Source of the DNA: Siderastrea radians
Taxonomy: Eukaryota; Cnidaria; Anthozoa; Scleractinia; Rhizangiidae
Direction of reading: 5' to 3'
Length of the DNA stretch: 64,000 nt
Assembly (NCBI GenBank): GCA_964017195.1
Contig: OZ024889.1
Coordinates: 67,457,858 to 67,521,857 of the forward strand
Below the pieces are notes generated by a model. That model saw nothing but the letters and a program-made list of their open reading frames with translations, had not been told where the DNA came from and did no database searches. Both the position numbers and the translations under genes were made by a program. Positions 42,181-55,000 of this stretch are shown here, piece after piece; the first letter of the stretch is position 1; every line of letters starts with the position of its first letter.

Positions 42181-44114
42181 TTCGAAAACAGTATTTCGAT
42201 TCCCCTACTCTTTGTGGATGTTTTGAACGTTACTTATTAATAAAACTTTTAGAAGGAAAACATTGCGGGTAGTTAAGATTACAGTAGTCTGTCGTGATTA
42301 TCACAAATTAGAAAAAGTTTTATAGAGGAGGTTTCGACTGACATGTACACAGGTGTTAGAGAATCATATATATTGAATAGTAGAATCATGTGACTAAAAA
42401 TTAATTCGATATTAGAATACACTCGCGTGCTGACCATGATCGCATGAGGCAAATACAGTGTTATCATTAATACATCGTGCTCACTATGATAACCCGAATC
42501 TCTTTTTGGCTACGAGCACGCAGTTATATATAAGTAATTCTCATACTCAGGTAGGTGTAATCTGCTTTGACGGCCTAGGTCGCAAAGAGGGTCTGTGGAG
42601 CCCTGGAACCCCGAAATTTTTGTCGTGGAGCCCGGAGCCCGGAGCCGTTGGATCCCGAATAAAAACTGATTCAGGCCAAACGGAGCCTTAGAGTAAAGAA
42701 ATAGAACCCTCGGAGCCCCGAATTTTTCTGTCTTGGAACCCTGGAGCCCTGCAATTTTTAGACTGGAGCGCTGGAGCACTAAACCCCTCGGGGACCCTGT
42801 ATTTTAACGCGAAGGCGAACTCGACAGTTTGTGTGAAGTGCAAAGTACAAGCTGGCGCAGGAATATCAACTCTCCTTTGACCTTCTGCTCGCGGTTAATT
42901 GCTCATGTCGCAGCGTTTCCTAATGAAAACCAGCTTAAATTGAGCCTGGTTGTTCCGCATGCTTACGCTTTTGTTCCTGACGTTTATACTATTTCCCGCG
43001 AAAAAATAAATTTCAGTCCACACGAGTCCGCAGCCCCCTACGCCCTGCCCCCCAAAATGGTGGCCTTCGATCGTTCTTCCTCCTTCTCCCGAGACAATAC
43101 GCAAGGCATAACGCAAGGCTGATATATAAATAATTATGCAACGTTTGTGATGGGTTAGCAAGGCTTCTTTGGGAGTTTGAATTCTTGGGAAATTTGATCT
43201 AAAAATGAACCGGCCTTTAAAAGCTCCATAACGAGAATCGAACCCATAACGCTCCTGGTTATTGCATAATATTCTGCGATTAAAAAGGGTTAAGAGGAGG
43301 GAGCCAACAAAAATGAGCAGGAAACGAAGTTAAGGGGTTGGTACGGGAGGCAGAAAGTTTAAAACCCCCACCTTGTCACCCCTCCCACCATATACGGCCA
43401 CCCGAATTGGATTTCGGGAAATTTAAACCCCCTTCCTTCAACAAGACGCAAAATTTAATACCCATTTCCTCCACCTCTGCCTAAGAGACAAAGCTCAATT
43501 CTAGTACTGTTTGTCATCACACACATTTTGCTAACTCACGATAAGATCTTAGACCATCTTAGTTTTTCTTTTAAGTGCCCTGGAATCACAAATGAAGCGG
43601 AACAAAAAAACAAAACAAAACAAAACAAAACGCAGAAAACAATATCACTCCAAAGCAAGAGTTAATACAAATTTTATGTCAGAACGGAAATACAATGTGC
43701 TCCGGTGATCACGGAAAGACCTGGCTTTTTCTTAGATTTAATACAAAACTTAAAGCAATTAGATAGTTAAGATTTGTTTGTGCTCTTATCTGTTTAAAGC
43801 ACTACTTTATCGAAAAGACTCTTTCAATATGCTTTGGAGGCATTATTTTGCGGTTTTACGAAGCCAATATTTTCGCCATTTCACTGCTATGTGTAGACCC
43901 GGATATTTGAAACATGATTTGCCCGTCTTGATTCTCTCAAAAGCGACGAAACAATGAAGCAGATTTTCTGCTTTTTATATTATTGGTTATATATCACGAA
44001 GTAAGTATTTCTTCTGTAAACTCATTCCATGTGCAAATTTCTCGAATTATTTTATCTAACAATAATGAAGAATCTAAGCTTTTCTCTTGTGTTATCTGCA
44101 TTCACAGAACATAG
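42181..44114. other. Spacer between the two duplicated blocks
   Basis: To about 42580 it is the upstream region of TRP-like copy 1, with copy 2 counterpart 61470-61900. 42590-42785 is a decayed GC-rich repeat. 42786-44114 has no recognisable gene. A SINE-like B box ('gaatcgaaccca', minus) at about 43235-43246 and a (CAAAA)n run at about 43600-43630 are the only recognisable items. Confidence 0.5.
42590..42785. repeat. Decayed 'ggagccc' tandem repeat
   Basis: GGAGCC, GGAACCC or GGAGCGC words recur about a dozen times, several followed by 'cgaatttttntg'-like spacers. The pattern suggests a degenerate minisatellite of roughly 50-60 bp period. Its style resembles the 'gatccc' block at 38872, but the word differs. 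Confidence 0.7.
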
Positions 44115-44482
44115 AGCAGCGTTTACAGGTGTGAACGATGTTGCTTTAGGAGAAGTCTCTGTTAGCGAAAGAGGCCCTCTTGTACACGAGAACCGTTAGT
44201 GGCGGTTTGAAAGAAAACTTGTATGAAGGTTCTGTGCACGCTTTGTCGCATTACAAGCTTTTAAAGTTCCCTGAAAAGTGTATTTATCAACTGAAAACAG
44301 TTTGATCGGCAGATCCCAGATCAATTTACATAAGAAATCAGAAACAAACTCAGTTGTATCGGCTTAGCATAGAATCCATGAATGTGACTTGTAAGTTTGA
44401 GGACTCTATAGTCGAGGTTTTACGTGTGGAGCCTGTGTACTACAGAAAACTGAACAGAGCCTCCCAAGGAACGCATTTGTAG
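44115..44482 (+). pseudogene. TRMO: TRMO 3' fragment (duplicate passenger)
   Basis: Matches the last part of TRMO exon 3 (about 28050-28456), including the conserved tail that encodes 'NVTCKFEDS' and 'VEVLRVEPVYYRKLNRAS'. It lacks everything upstream, has frameshifts (for example near 44190), an in-frame stop after 'TR' near 44201 and an internal deletion near 44305. No start or splice acceptor is convincing. It is the truncated left edge of the tandem segmental duplication, not a retrocopy: the non-coding 3' flank is duplicated with it. Confidence 0.92.
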
Positions 44483-46066
44483 TAGAAATAGGGTCACTTA
44501 TGCGAAAGGAAATTAGTTATTTCGTATAACAAATAGTATTTAATCCGCATGAAACTCTCGTCTTAAATGAAACCCAGTCCGTCAGCGAAGTGCAGTATTT
44601 TGCAGCACTACAGGCCACAGCTTAACTTAGACGCGTCTTGGACGAGACGCGGAAAGCGATTCATACAAACTGCGCATGCGAAGTATGATGCCTGAAATGA
44701 GCCTGAAAAATGTAGTACATTTTTGGGGAGCGGGGAAAATTGTCGTGATACTTGAGGAGTAAGAAAATAAACGAATTCTGTATAAGCTCAAATGTATAGG
44801 CTATGAGTCATCATCGTTGAGATTCCGAGTAGATATTTTCATTTAATTTAGTCATATTGTAAGATTAATTATATGGAGTTAAGATGTGTAATAAGCTAAA
44901 AATAAAATAAAATTGATGTGAATACCGCCTCATGCAATTTGGCAGCCCGCTGGATTTTATTCAGCAGCGTACTTTGAAATACCAGTGTTTCGAAGTGTTG
45001 GACAAGCTTGTGGTGCCGTTAACTTTCAATAATAATAATAAGTGCTTCCCTTACGTTTTCATTTGAAAGCTGGAGTAATGTAGTTCTTTTGAAAAAACTG
45101 AAATTTCTCGACCTGTACTAGGACATACTCTTCTTCACTGATTTTTCTGTCAAAGTTCAACCTGCAATTTGCAAATCACAAACGCAAGTTCTTTGTTCTC
45201 AGGCAAACGTTTTATTCTCCGTGGGTTATGTTGACGTGTGCCATTCTGTTTTTTTTTCTTTCATTCCTCTTTCATGGTAGGTCAGTTTGTGTGCCTGTCC
45301 TGTCAACAAACAAATGAAAGATGCGAAATTAGTGCTAGCTGCTCACCCACATTTTGGGTGGTGGTGGTGGTGGAGGAGGGAGGGGTGGGTCATGGTATTT
45401 TGCCCACGGTTGTGGGTCATGATTTTTTCCATTTTCAGTGCTTAAAACTGGTTGGTTTGATTTGCCAGTTTTTTTTCTTCAGTGGGATATGATTTTTGAG
45501 AGCACTTCGAGACCTTGCAAGTGAGGTATCTATCATGGGGCTTACGACAATAATTTTTAGAGGGAAATAACACTGACAATAAACGAAAACAAGAGTAGCA
45601 ACGTTTAGTGGGCAGTGAATTTGATTAAGTGTTTTTGATGTAATAAACAAGTGGAAACTGGTCCAAGAGAAATCTACTGATGCTAACGTCTGTCAATGTC
45701 ACAAAGCGTTTTCAAAAGTAATTTTTCTTTGGATTTTCGTTTGTCCGTTTGCTGAACTCTGTGTATGCTTGAAAAGACACCTTGCATTGTGCTCTAAACA
45801 ATCAGGGAAAACATGCTGACTTCAATCGCTCGTTTCTCCAAGCTCAGGATCAGTTGCACGTTTTCCCACATTCTGAACCAGTTGTATATGTTTTCGCGCG
45901 CTTGGCACCGTCTGCATGTTTCCCCGCGCTTTATATATTGGCTCCGGTTTTTTTTTTTGCGCACTTTAAAAGTCAAATGGTTCGCCCCTTACACGGGTTG
46001 CATGCATTTGTTTCATGTTTTGAACTGTTGGTGGGATCGTTGGCAACTTGTGCAATAAACGGCGAT
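44483..46066. other. 3' flank of TRP-like copy 2
   Basis: Diverged copy of 28457-29940. Holds the weak counterpart of the possible extra exon (about 45130-45305) and a G/T-rich stretch at 45350-45400. No gene recognised. Confidence 0.45.
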
Positions 46067-49000
46067 TTACCACATGTGATAGTATTTATACTTGAGTTTT
46101 GTGTCTGATAGGATCCTTACCGGCGCTGATTGAAGTTCCTCTTCGTCGTATTGATGACCTGTTGCTGTTATTCGACCCGCTATGGATGGGTTCACATCTG
46201 TGTGATCTCTGTGCTCATAAATTAAATCTAAAAATAGAAAAAATAGTAAAAACAAACAGAAAACAGAAAATCCGAACTTATAATTCTTATAAAGAATTAA
46301 TTGCTTAAGCGTTGGTAAAACGCTGCCTAGTCTTGCATTGTGTCCATATGCGATGGTTCATCAATTTTCATTTATCCACCGAACGGTAAGTGAAGAAAAA
46401 GTCAAATTCAGTTTTTTTTTACCTTCCATTTCCTCTCGGGTCTTCAGTTCTCCAGGAACATAATATTTCTTTCGGAGATTCTGAAAAAAAGAAATTCGCA
46501 ATGAACTCAAGTTATTTTAATAATCACCAGTTTTTTCGCCTGTTTTTGAAAGAGACTGACACGGTAATCAGTTTTCGTTCACCTGCAATATTTTTCTAAG
46601 GGTCTTCGGAATACATTTTCATACCTTTTAAATTATACAATGGTTCTTGCAAAATAAAAATTCTTTCTTGGTGTTCCTTAAAGCCTTACTGTATGTAACT
46701 AAAATCAAGAGATGCTGTCCTTAATCTCTTGATGAATTGTAATTAGGTAATAGACGGCCCTCGAATAATCCTTAAAATTAATAGTGTAACAGTATAATGA
46801 ACTGTAGTGCGTCGTAATGTAGTATAGCAAAATGTAGTGTAGTGTAACAGTAAAGGCTAAATTTCTAATCGGAGGGATTTCAATTTGTTCGTTGACCCAA
46901 GCCGGGTGAAACGTTTACCCTTGGCGGTCAAAAGAGTTCGCATTTGTCGGTTGAAGTTCAGCATATTCCGTCAGTTTGACGCTTGTTTGTTCTCCTTCGA
47001 TGAACTTTGAAGGTAAAATATCTTATTTTCCGGTTGACGGGTAACACGTGAGCCATTTGACGGCCGGCCGACTGATGGTTTACATGCACCACTGTGACTT
47101 CAGCGCTAATTGACTCACCCAGTATTTAAACCTGCTCTGCCATTCTATGGTCGCCACAGCTTGCATTCTCAATGCAGTAAAACTTAGCAGCAACTCCTCT
47201 TGAACCAACTCGTACGTCAGCGAAAGCTGAGCGATCAGAATGTTGAGGAGGATGATAGTCACACTCATCATAAAGATCACGATCAGCAACACTCCCAACC
47301 ACCTACACAAGGACAACAGTAGAAAGTTGCGGTTAATATACACTCTCTTCGCAAGATATAACGCCAACGTTTTGCCGGCAGAGGATAAGTTCTTTGGTGA
47401 TTTGATCCTAAGTGGATGGTTACAAGACCAAGGTACAAACAGCACTTTACTGACGTGGACGTTCTAGCTGACGTTCTCAAGTTCAGTCTCGTTGCCGGCC
47501 ACTACGGGCTTATTGAGTTGTAGTGGAAAACTTTCCCGATGAGCCCAATGGGTGCTTCACTCGATACGCGCAGACGATGACTGGAAGCGAATCTGGGTAA
47601 AAAGTTTCACTTCCCACAATACCCTGGATATCGAGGTCTTTGATTGGTCCTTTCGAGGGCTATTAGCTTTCAATGATATAGATATTCTGATATTCCGGGG
47701 CATAAACAAGGACGCGAACACTCGGACACGTCAGTAATGTGTCGGCAGTAAATATAATCCTTTGGGTATAGAAACAAACAGAGGAAGAAAAATGGTGCTT
47801 TTTATTAGTTTATAATATCTCTTTTTATCCTGGCTTATGGTACTACCTTTGCAAAACTTACATTATATTGTTCCAGTATATTCAATATTGTCGGAGAGAG
47901 AACCGCCTCAAGGCCAATCTGTTCCCTGCGTGCTCACAGCCGACTCGAATGCTAGATGTACGGGTAAAACGCATGACGATTGAATGTTTGAACTCACCCG
48001 ACATCTGACAGGTTACTCACAATGGACGACCCTTCAAGCCACGTCATCACACCAGCCAACGTGACGCACTCAAGATTTCCAGTACATGGAATATCCTTCC
48101 TGAGGGTGCTAAAAAAAGTATGGCACCACTGATAGCTTACGTTGAGATAACTGGCAGGTTGCCCGAGAGCATCTGGTGTTCACAAGAAATATTAGCCCGA
48201 GAACGTAGTTCGTGGACTTATTTGAAAATTGAACATCAAGTTTCCGAGACAGAAGGACTCTATTGTTTTTATTGTACAACGCTAATTTTACGCGAAAATC
48301 AAACACTATTTCTCTAGTTAAACAATAGAATTCCTCTGTCGAAGGCACTATCGTGCGATAGGTTGCCCCAGGAAATTTGATGTTTACAACAAATATATTT
48401 GCCCGAGAACGTAGTTCGAGGGCTTATATGAAGTTTGAACATCAAATTTCCGAGGGAATCTTTCATACATAGGGCTTTAGACAGTAGGACTGTATTGTTT
48501 TTATTGTACAACCCTAAATTTTGAGCGAAAATTGCCAAAAACGGGCACTATGCGCTGATAGGCGTCCGCTGAGGAGAGATACGATCGCGTCTCGTGATCG
48601 ATCTCGAAAATGGGAGTACGCCACAGTTTAGCGTTGTACTATAAAGAGTTATGGTAATCGGTACCATTTAGAATTTATTTAGGCGTTGCTACGTTGGAAT
48701 TTGTAAGTGCTCTTAAATATCCGCGCTAAAATATTTTCGCACGAGCTAATTACTTACCCTTGGGATTTCTGAGTGCGTTATTTAAATGCAAGAACTGATT
48801 TTTCAAGTTCGTCAGTTCACTGGTCAGTTCATCAGTTTTGTCAATTGCTATACGTTTAAAAATCAAGTCTTTATTCGCAATGTTTTCATCACAGTTACGT
48901 AAGTTTTTAGTTTGTAATTGCATTTATCGTCGTGCACGTATTTTGGTTGCTTTTTCGTTCTCTTCGTTTTCAACTGTAATTTTTGTATTTTAAGTTTTTT

Positions 49001-52000
49001 TCTTTCTTCTCAGTTGAATTGCTAAACATGGCCATACTTTTGTTATACTTTCACTAAACTTCACTACGCTTTGCTAAGCAACTTTTCTTCTCATCGTTGT
49101 GGAATTAGCTGGTTTTATGTATTACAGCGAATTTAATTCTGTGATTTGTTGTGTTTTGTTGAAGACATGTAGCAAAAGTGTATACGGCTGCTACACTACA
49201 GCTGATCAGTCTATCATATGAAATATGATATCGATTAAGTCAATTTTCAACCCACGATAGTCTCAATGGCTTGAGATGTCAATCGTTTTAACTGATGGCT
49301 TAACATTTTTTTCAGACCTAGCACGCATAAATGAGAGGAGTTTTAATTCTTCAGTCATTCTAACATTGGGATAGACGGGCATGGATTTACGGTGCGAGAT
49401 CTGAACAAACGCAAGCATTCGAACATTTCAATTTAAAGACTAAAAGTGTTAACCCGATTTAATAACAACCACTTACTTGTTTGGGAGTGCGAGTTCATTT
49501 AACTTGGGTTGGTCCGCTCTGATTGCCAGGAAGAATGACATGGTAAACGTCAACAAAATAATACCAAACACGGACAAAAATCGTGGTATGTCCTTGTAGA
49601 CGACTTTACCAAGACATTTGATGTACAGGCCGATATCTCTGTAAGACAACCAAGGAATTGAATGACATTGTATTTATACCTAATCGTACCTTTTTTGTAC
49701 GCTTCAGCGGCATATCAGGCGAGTTTGGTCGAGCCATGGTTCGTATTTTGGCGAGACGCAGTCGAGCCAAAATACCCATGGTGAGACCAAACGAGCTTGA
49801 TATGCTGCCGAAGCGTACTAAAAAAGGTGCGATTAGGTATTTACCGTACCCAAATTCGTCCTAAAACCCGGTTTTTTTTTTCAGTTACCGTGATCAGTCA
49901 GGCGTTGTAGAGCGACACGTATTTACAGTTTTCTGGTGGTCAATACTCTTCTCTAACTCCTCATCTGCCATTTTATTTAATTCTTTTGTTTGGAGTTTTA
50001 TTTTCTGAATCTTGGAAGTCCAAGTTAAGAAAGAAATTTGGAAAATCCGGCTCCAATTTGAAACCAAAAAAGTTTCAGCGCTGTCCGTAAAGTTCACGCG
50101 AGCGCCCGCCAGTGTAGCCGCTTCCAATTTTGGCGCGAAATTGTATTTTTTCCCCTCTCTTACCGTTAAACAAATTACTTTCTCGTTTAACAAATGCAAT
50201 AGTTTTACGTTTCGTTGTATTTCTGTTGTAATTTTCGCCTCTAAAGTCTGCAAAAAAATGCGAGTTTCACAAACTGTCCATGATATCGTAGGATATCAGG
50301 TCAGTGACTTGATATCGTAGAAAGTCATGACAGTAAACAAGGCTTCTGATTGGCTAATTCACAATTTGGGTACGGTAAGGCATGGTATCAAATATGGTAT
50401 GAAAAGTATGTATTGATCAGGCATGGTATGATATCGATTAGGTTAGTATGGTATGGTGTGGTGTGGTGTGGTGTGGTATGGTATGGTACGGTATGGTATG
50501 GTGTGGCATGGTATGGTATGGTATGGTATGGTATGGTATGGTATCAGGCATGGTATGGTATGGTGTAGTATGTTATGGTATGGTATGCATATGGTATCAG
50601 GCATGGTATGATGTGGTGTCAGGCATAGTATAGTACGGTACTGTGGGCATAAAAATTGTTTTAGACACAGGGTACAGAGGAGCGAAGTTCAAGCAGAACG
50701 TTTAGTTTTCCTTGCGAAAGACAACGGACATAATTTGCTGCGAACTTGCGTTACTCGCGTTACCTAGATTTTTACCGCAGGTCAAATTATTGTGGGCTCT
50801 TAGGATCACTGAGATCGACTTACACTACGCGGTCGCCTGACACGTTGCCCGAAGGGCAACGGCTTTTCTTCCGAAAGCGAAGCTTTCCGAACGAGGCACG
50901 AAGCCCTAAATAAGTGTAAGTCGATCTCAGTGATCCTAACAGCCCACAGTAATTTGACCTGCGGTAAAAATCTAGGTAACGCGAGTAACGCAAGTATGTC
51001 GGTTGTCTCTCACCCTGTGTGTGTACGTGAAGAGAATTGTTCTAGGAATCCAGCAGCTCTTGTGAGCTCCTAACGCTGTCTCATTCCTACCTGGTTGTCC
51101 AGTACAATAACTGTGAGATAAACCATTGTAAAATGAGTCACACTCTAAGAACAGACCCGGGTACCTTACAAGTTCGCTTTCAAATTTCTGATAACCATCT
51201 CCTGATTTCTTTCCGAAAATTCCCTCCTCCCTCGGGAACGACAATTAAATAGTCCTTCTAACGATAAAAATATATCGTCAGTCAGCGTCTTCGTCCTTAC
51301 CGTGATGCAATAGAGTACTTAAAGACACCGATGAAATTTATCAAGATTGCAAACGATGCAAAATACCATTGGGCGTTGCTTCCAAGAAATCTGAATACGA
51401 ACGTCGTTAGAATTAACGAGTATCCTGAGAGGTCCAAGTAATTGAAGACATCTTGAACGTAGGCTCGCGGTTCTCTAAAAATTGAAATAATAATGTTTAA
51501 TACTACTAAAAAGATTCCCACCTGAAAAAGAAATTTTGGATGGTTAATTATAAACTTTTGATTTGTGTACTCGCCGTACTCGAAAGATTTAAATTGAAGG
51601 AAATTGAAGACCAAAATGCAGTCTTTTTTCCTAGTGACCAAATTAAACACCTGTCAGTTTGGATACACAACATACTGTACTCTTACCCATACTCCAATAT
51701 GCTACGGTCCCTCCGTTTTTTCGACATGGTTAATTCCATTCACGTCTTTCTCGAGAGAATTCAACATTCTTGCCAACTATCAACCACAGTCAAGAGAGGA
51801 TAAAGGCTCTCTTGCCTAAGTCAAGGAGTTGTTGTTAAATTTCTTTTTACATACCATGCTATAAAGACTTACCTTTTAAGTTCAGAGATTTCGTCAAGTA
51901 AAAACCAAAATGTTATCATTATACACCATAAGTCAAGAGCTGGTCTGATCATTGACGTCCCATAATTCTTGGGGTCGTCTGACGTGGCAGCCATCAAGAA

Positions 52001-55000
52001 AGAGCCACAAAGAGCACCAAGAAAAAGTAGATAATTCAGAACCCGGAACCTAACGATATTAATAATGAATTATAGGCTTAAGATTGAGTACGACCCGAGC
52101 GCTTTTCAAACCTAGTGTGCGTACTTAAGATTATCAGGTGTCACAGGATGTCACATTATTCTCGTTTCCAGAGTCTGCGTCGCCCGAGGTTGTTTCGTTC
52201 TTAGACACAAGGGCTCTGGTTTGAAATTAAAATTCGTTGGTAAAACTTATATTTTAATCTTTTAATTACATGTATTTATTTGATTGGTGAGCTTCCCTGT
52301 AAAATAGCTGTTACAGCTAAGTGTAATAAACTGATGTGTTATGTCGTCACCCTCGTATACGTAGTAGTAGTTGAAACAGTCCCTTATAGTTGAAACAGTC
52401 CCTTAACGTACTCAAGAATTCAATATAGTCATATTCGACAAATTTCCTTTTTTTCTTTCGCTACATTCCTTAAGTCGGTGTGTGCAGATGAAATGAATTT
52501 GAAAACTTAGAGACAGCTAGTAGAGAAATAGCATTGAAAGCCCGGGCTCATTTTCCTGAACAGCGGATGGCACTAGAATCGGGATTGATTGTGCAAATGA
52601 CTTGCCATTTTTTTTTTTTTTGACGGTTTTATTTTCAATGCTTTTACAAATATTGTGTAATCCCTATCCTACTATTACATTTTCAATATTACATCAATAC
52701 CAGTTCTAATACAGTTTACAGTCTTATATGTGTTACAGGTATATCATAATTAATAATTGTTAAAAGTAAATTACAGATTCTGATTGCAAACAACAATTTT
52801 TTTTTTTTTTTTTTTGCAAACAACTAAAAAATTACCAAAAGCGAAAACCGTCACACGAAAACACACACAAACACAATAGGCACAAATATGCATTTATCTT
52901 TCTATATAAAAAGAACAAGGCTAAACAATACCAATATCTATAGAAATTTAGCAAGAATTGCTTCCCATCTTTTCCTGAAACTTGCAAACGTCCCATTTTT
53001 GTTTGCTATATACTTCTCGGTTTCAAACTTATTTTTAACTTTTTTAAGAAAAATATTAAAGTCAGGATATATGCCAGCTTTTCTACATTCCCAAATACAC
53101 AGTTTTCCGAGAATTATAAGATAGTTTATAATATCGGTCCTATTTGTAAGCCCAAGTATAATATCTTTTAAAGTCAAAGTAATGTTTCCTTAACAAGTTC
53201 AAACCACCAAGAGGAGAATGTTTTCCAAAAGATTTGCACATGGGAGCATTCAAAAAAGAGGTGATGCAGCTCTTCTTTTGAAGAGTCACAGAAAGTGCAT
53301 TTATCATTCAACGATAAACCTATTTTGAAAAGTTTTGCATTTGTGTACAATATATAATTAAGCACTCTGTACTGGAAGGACCAAATATACGTTTCGCTTG
53401 CGACAGTTTGTGGAAGTGAGTATATTTCCTCCAAAGAGTTTGAAATGTCAAAATCCGAAATTAGTTTCTTTGACATATTAGGCAATTTAGCCTTAGCTGT
53501 TATTAACAGCTTATAGAAATGCTTACACTTAGCCCTGTAGACGTCGAATTGTATATTATTATGTTTGAAATTTATCAAGTCAATTTCAGGTAGCGATTCG
53601 CACGACCTGAGTTCTTTCGGAACTGATAGTCTTAAACCTGTCCATGTCAGGAAATCCGTTTTAAGACCCTTTTGTTTATAAAAATCATGAGACTGCTTAT
53701 TATCGGATTCAAACATCAAGTCACGTGCGAAAACAATCCCTTTGTCATAATACGATTTATAAAAGACTGATCTGTTGTCTATTTTAATGTCTTTATTGTT
53801 CCAAACAATTCTTTGTGCATAATTATTATCGGAAAATGTATTTCTAAACTCCTCCTCTTACATTTAAAGATAGTAATTTAAAATCATCCGATACCATCCT
53901 TGAAGTTTTCATTTTTTCTGTCCATAATCAGAGAAAAGACGTACAAGCAATTCAATTTATGTGAAAGAATATTGTAAAAGATTGGCCTACTGTTTAACAC
54001 TTCACCACACAAACACAGACACACACACAATTTAACATATTTTACAAAGAAGACTAAGTCCAGAATTAATGTTATAACGTTAGCACTGAAGGAGATTCTA
54101 ATTTATATTACTCCCTCAGTCGTGCCCCGCTCCTCAAAAAGCTGACAGGAAAAATAGTGCTATACCTGACATTAAAACACACTAAAGCTCATTGTATATA
54201 ATTGCTCGAATTAAAGGGAAAATAATTGAAATAGTTGTTCATATTTCTTATTTGCTCAAAGTTTCGGATCAGACTCACAATATCTACGGCAAATTAGAAA
54301 AGAAATGTCTATTCACTGTTCTTAGCCGTCAGAGGCAGGTCTGAAGAAAGACTTCAGTTTTGCTGAATCGTTACCTTTATAAAGGATACGCGGAGGAACA
54401 CTCCAAGGGATGAAGGCGTATTCTACATCTTCTTGGTTACGAATTTCCTCAAGGTGGCGGTCTTTCAAAATCTTCCTCTCGTCTCTCACTGCCTTCGAGA
54501 CATCATCGGAAATGAAGATTTTCGCGTCAAGATAGGGATTGTCCTTGAGCTTTGCGGCGGCGTTTCTTAATATAAACTGCTTGTCAGGATACCGTAACAA
54601 AGCTACGTGTATCGGTCTTGATGACTGCTCACCATTTCGTCTGTTTTGACTGTTCTTTATTGTTGTGCGATGCGCTCTCATGATTTCAATTTCTCTTTCA
54701 AGATTCATGTGGTTGACTAAAATATCTCGTATTATTTCTTCGCACGTGGAGCCATCTTCAGCACCTTCAGGGATATTCCAGAAGACGACATTATTTCGTT
54801 TTGACCGGTTCTCCAGGTCGTCAATCTTCGCCAACAATTTTGCCACACTACTCTTGTCTGCTTTGTCTTCCAATCCCTGTTTTAAATCTTCGACTTCACT
54901 GTTTACAAAGCCAAGGCTTGTTTTCATTCCACCGACGTCTTCAAACAAAGTGTTCGTTCTTTCTTCTAAGTGTTCAAGCTTACCATAAATGGCGTCATGT

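Larger units (their letters stand above)
28050..42580. repeat. Segmental duplication, copy 1 (TRMO 3' end + TRP-like gene)
   Basis: Colinear and in the same orientation as 44115-61900. Similarity starts within TRMO exon 3, runs through the TRMO 3' flank (28480-29150 against 44600-45330) and all TRP-like exons, and ends upstream of TRP exon 1 ('gcacgcagttata', about 42518 against 61813). Indels are mainly transposons. Edges are by eye. Confidence 0.85.

Noticed and set aside
42829..43161. Overlapping open frames on both strands
   Set aside because: No recognisable motif, no splice or homology support, and mutually overlapping.
44115..44482. Retrocopy of TRMO
   Set aside because: The non-coding 3' flank and the neighbouring channel gene are duplicated with it, and there is no poly(A) tail, so it is a segmental-duplication edge.
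50350..50633. Open frames with repeated VWYGM words
   Set aside because: They arise from the (TGGTA)n pentamer, which is open in several frames.
49677..51007. CRISPR-like or other array of spaced repeats
   Set aside because: The structures are single palindromic MITEs and a pentamer microsatellite in an animal intron, with no regular repeat-spacer pattern.
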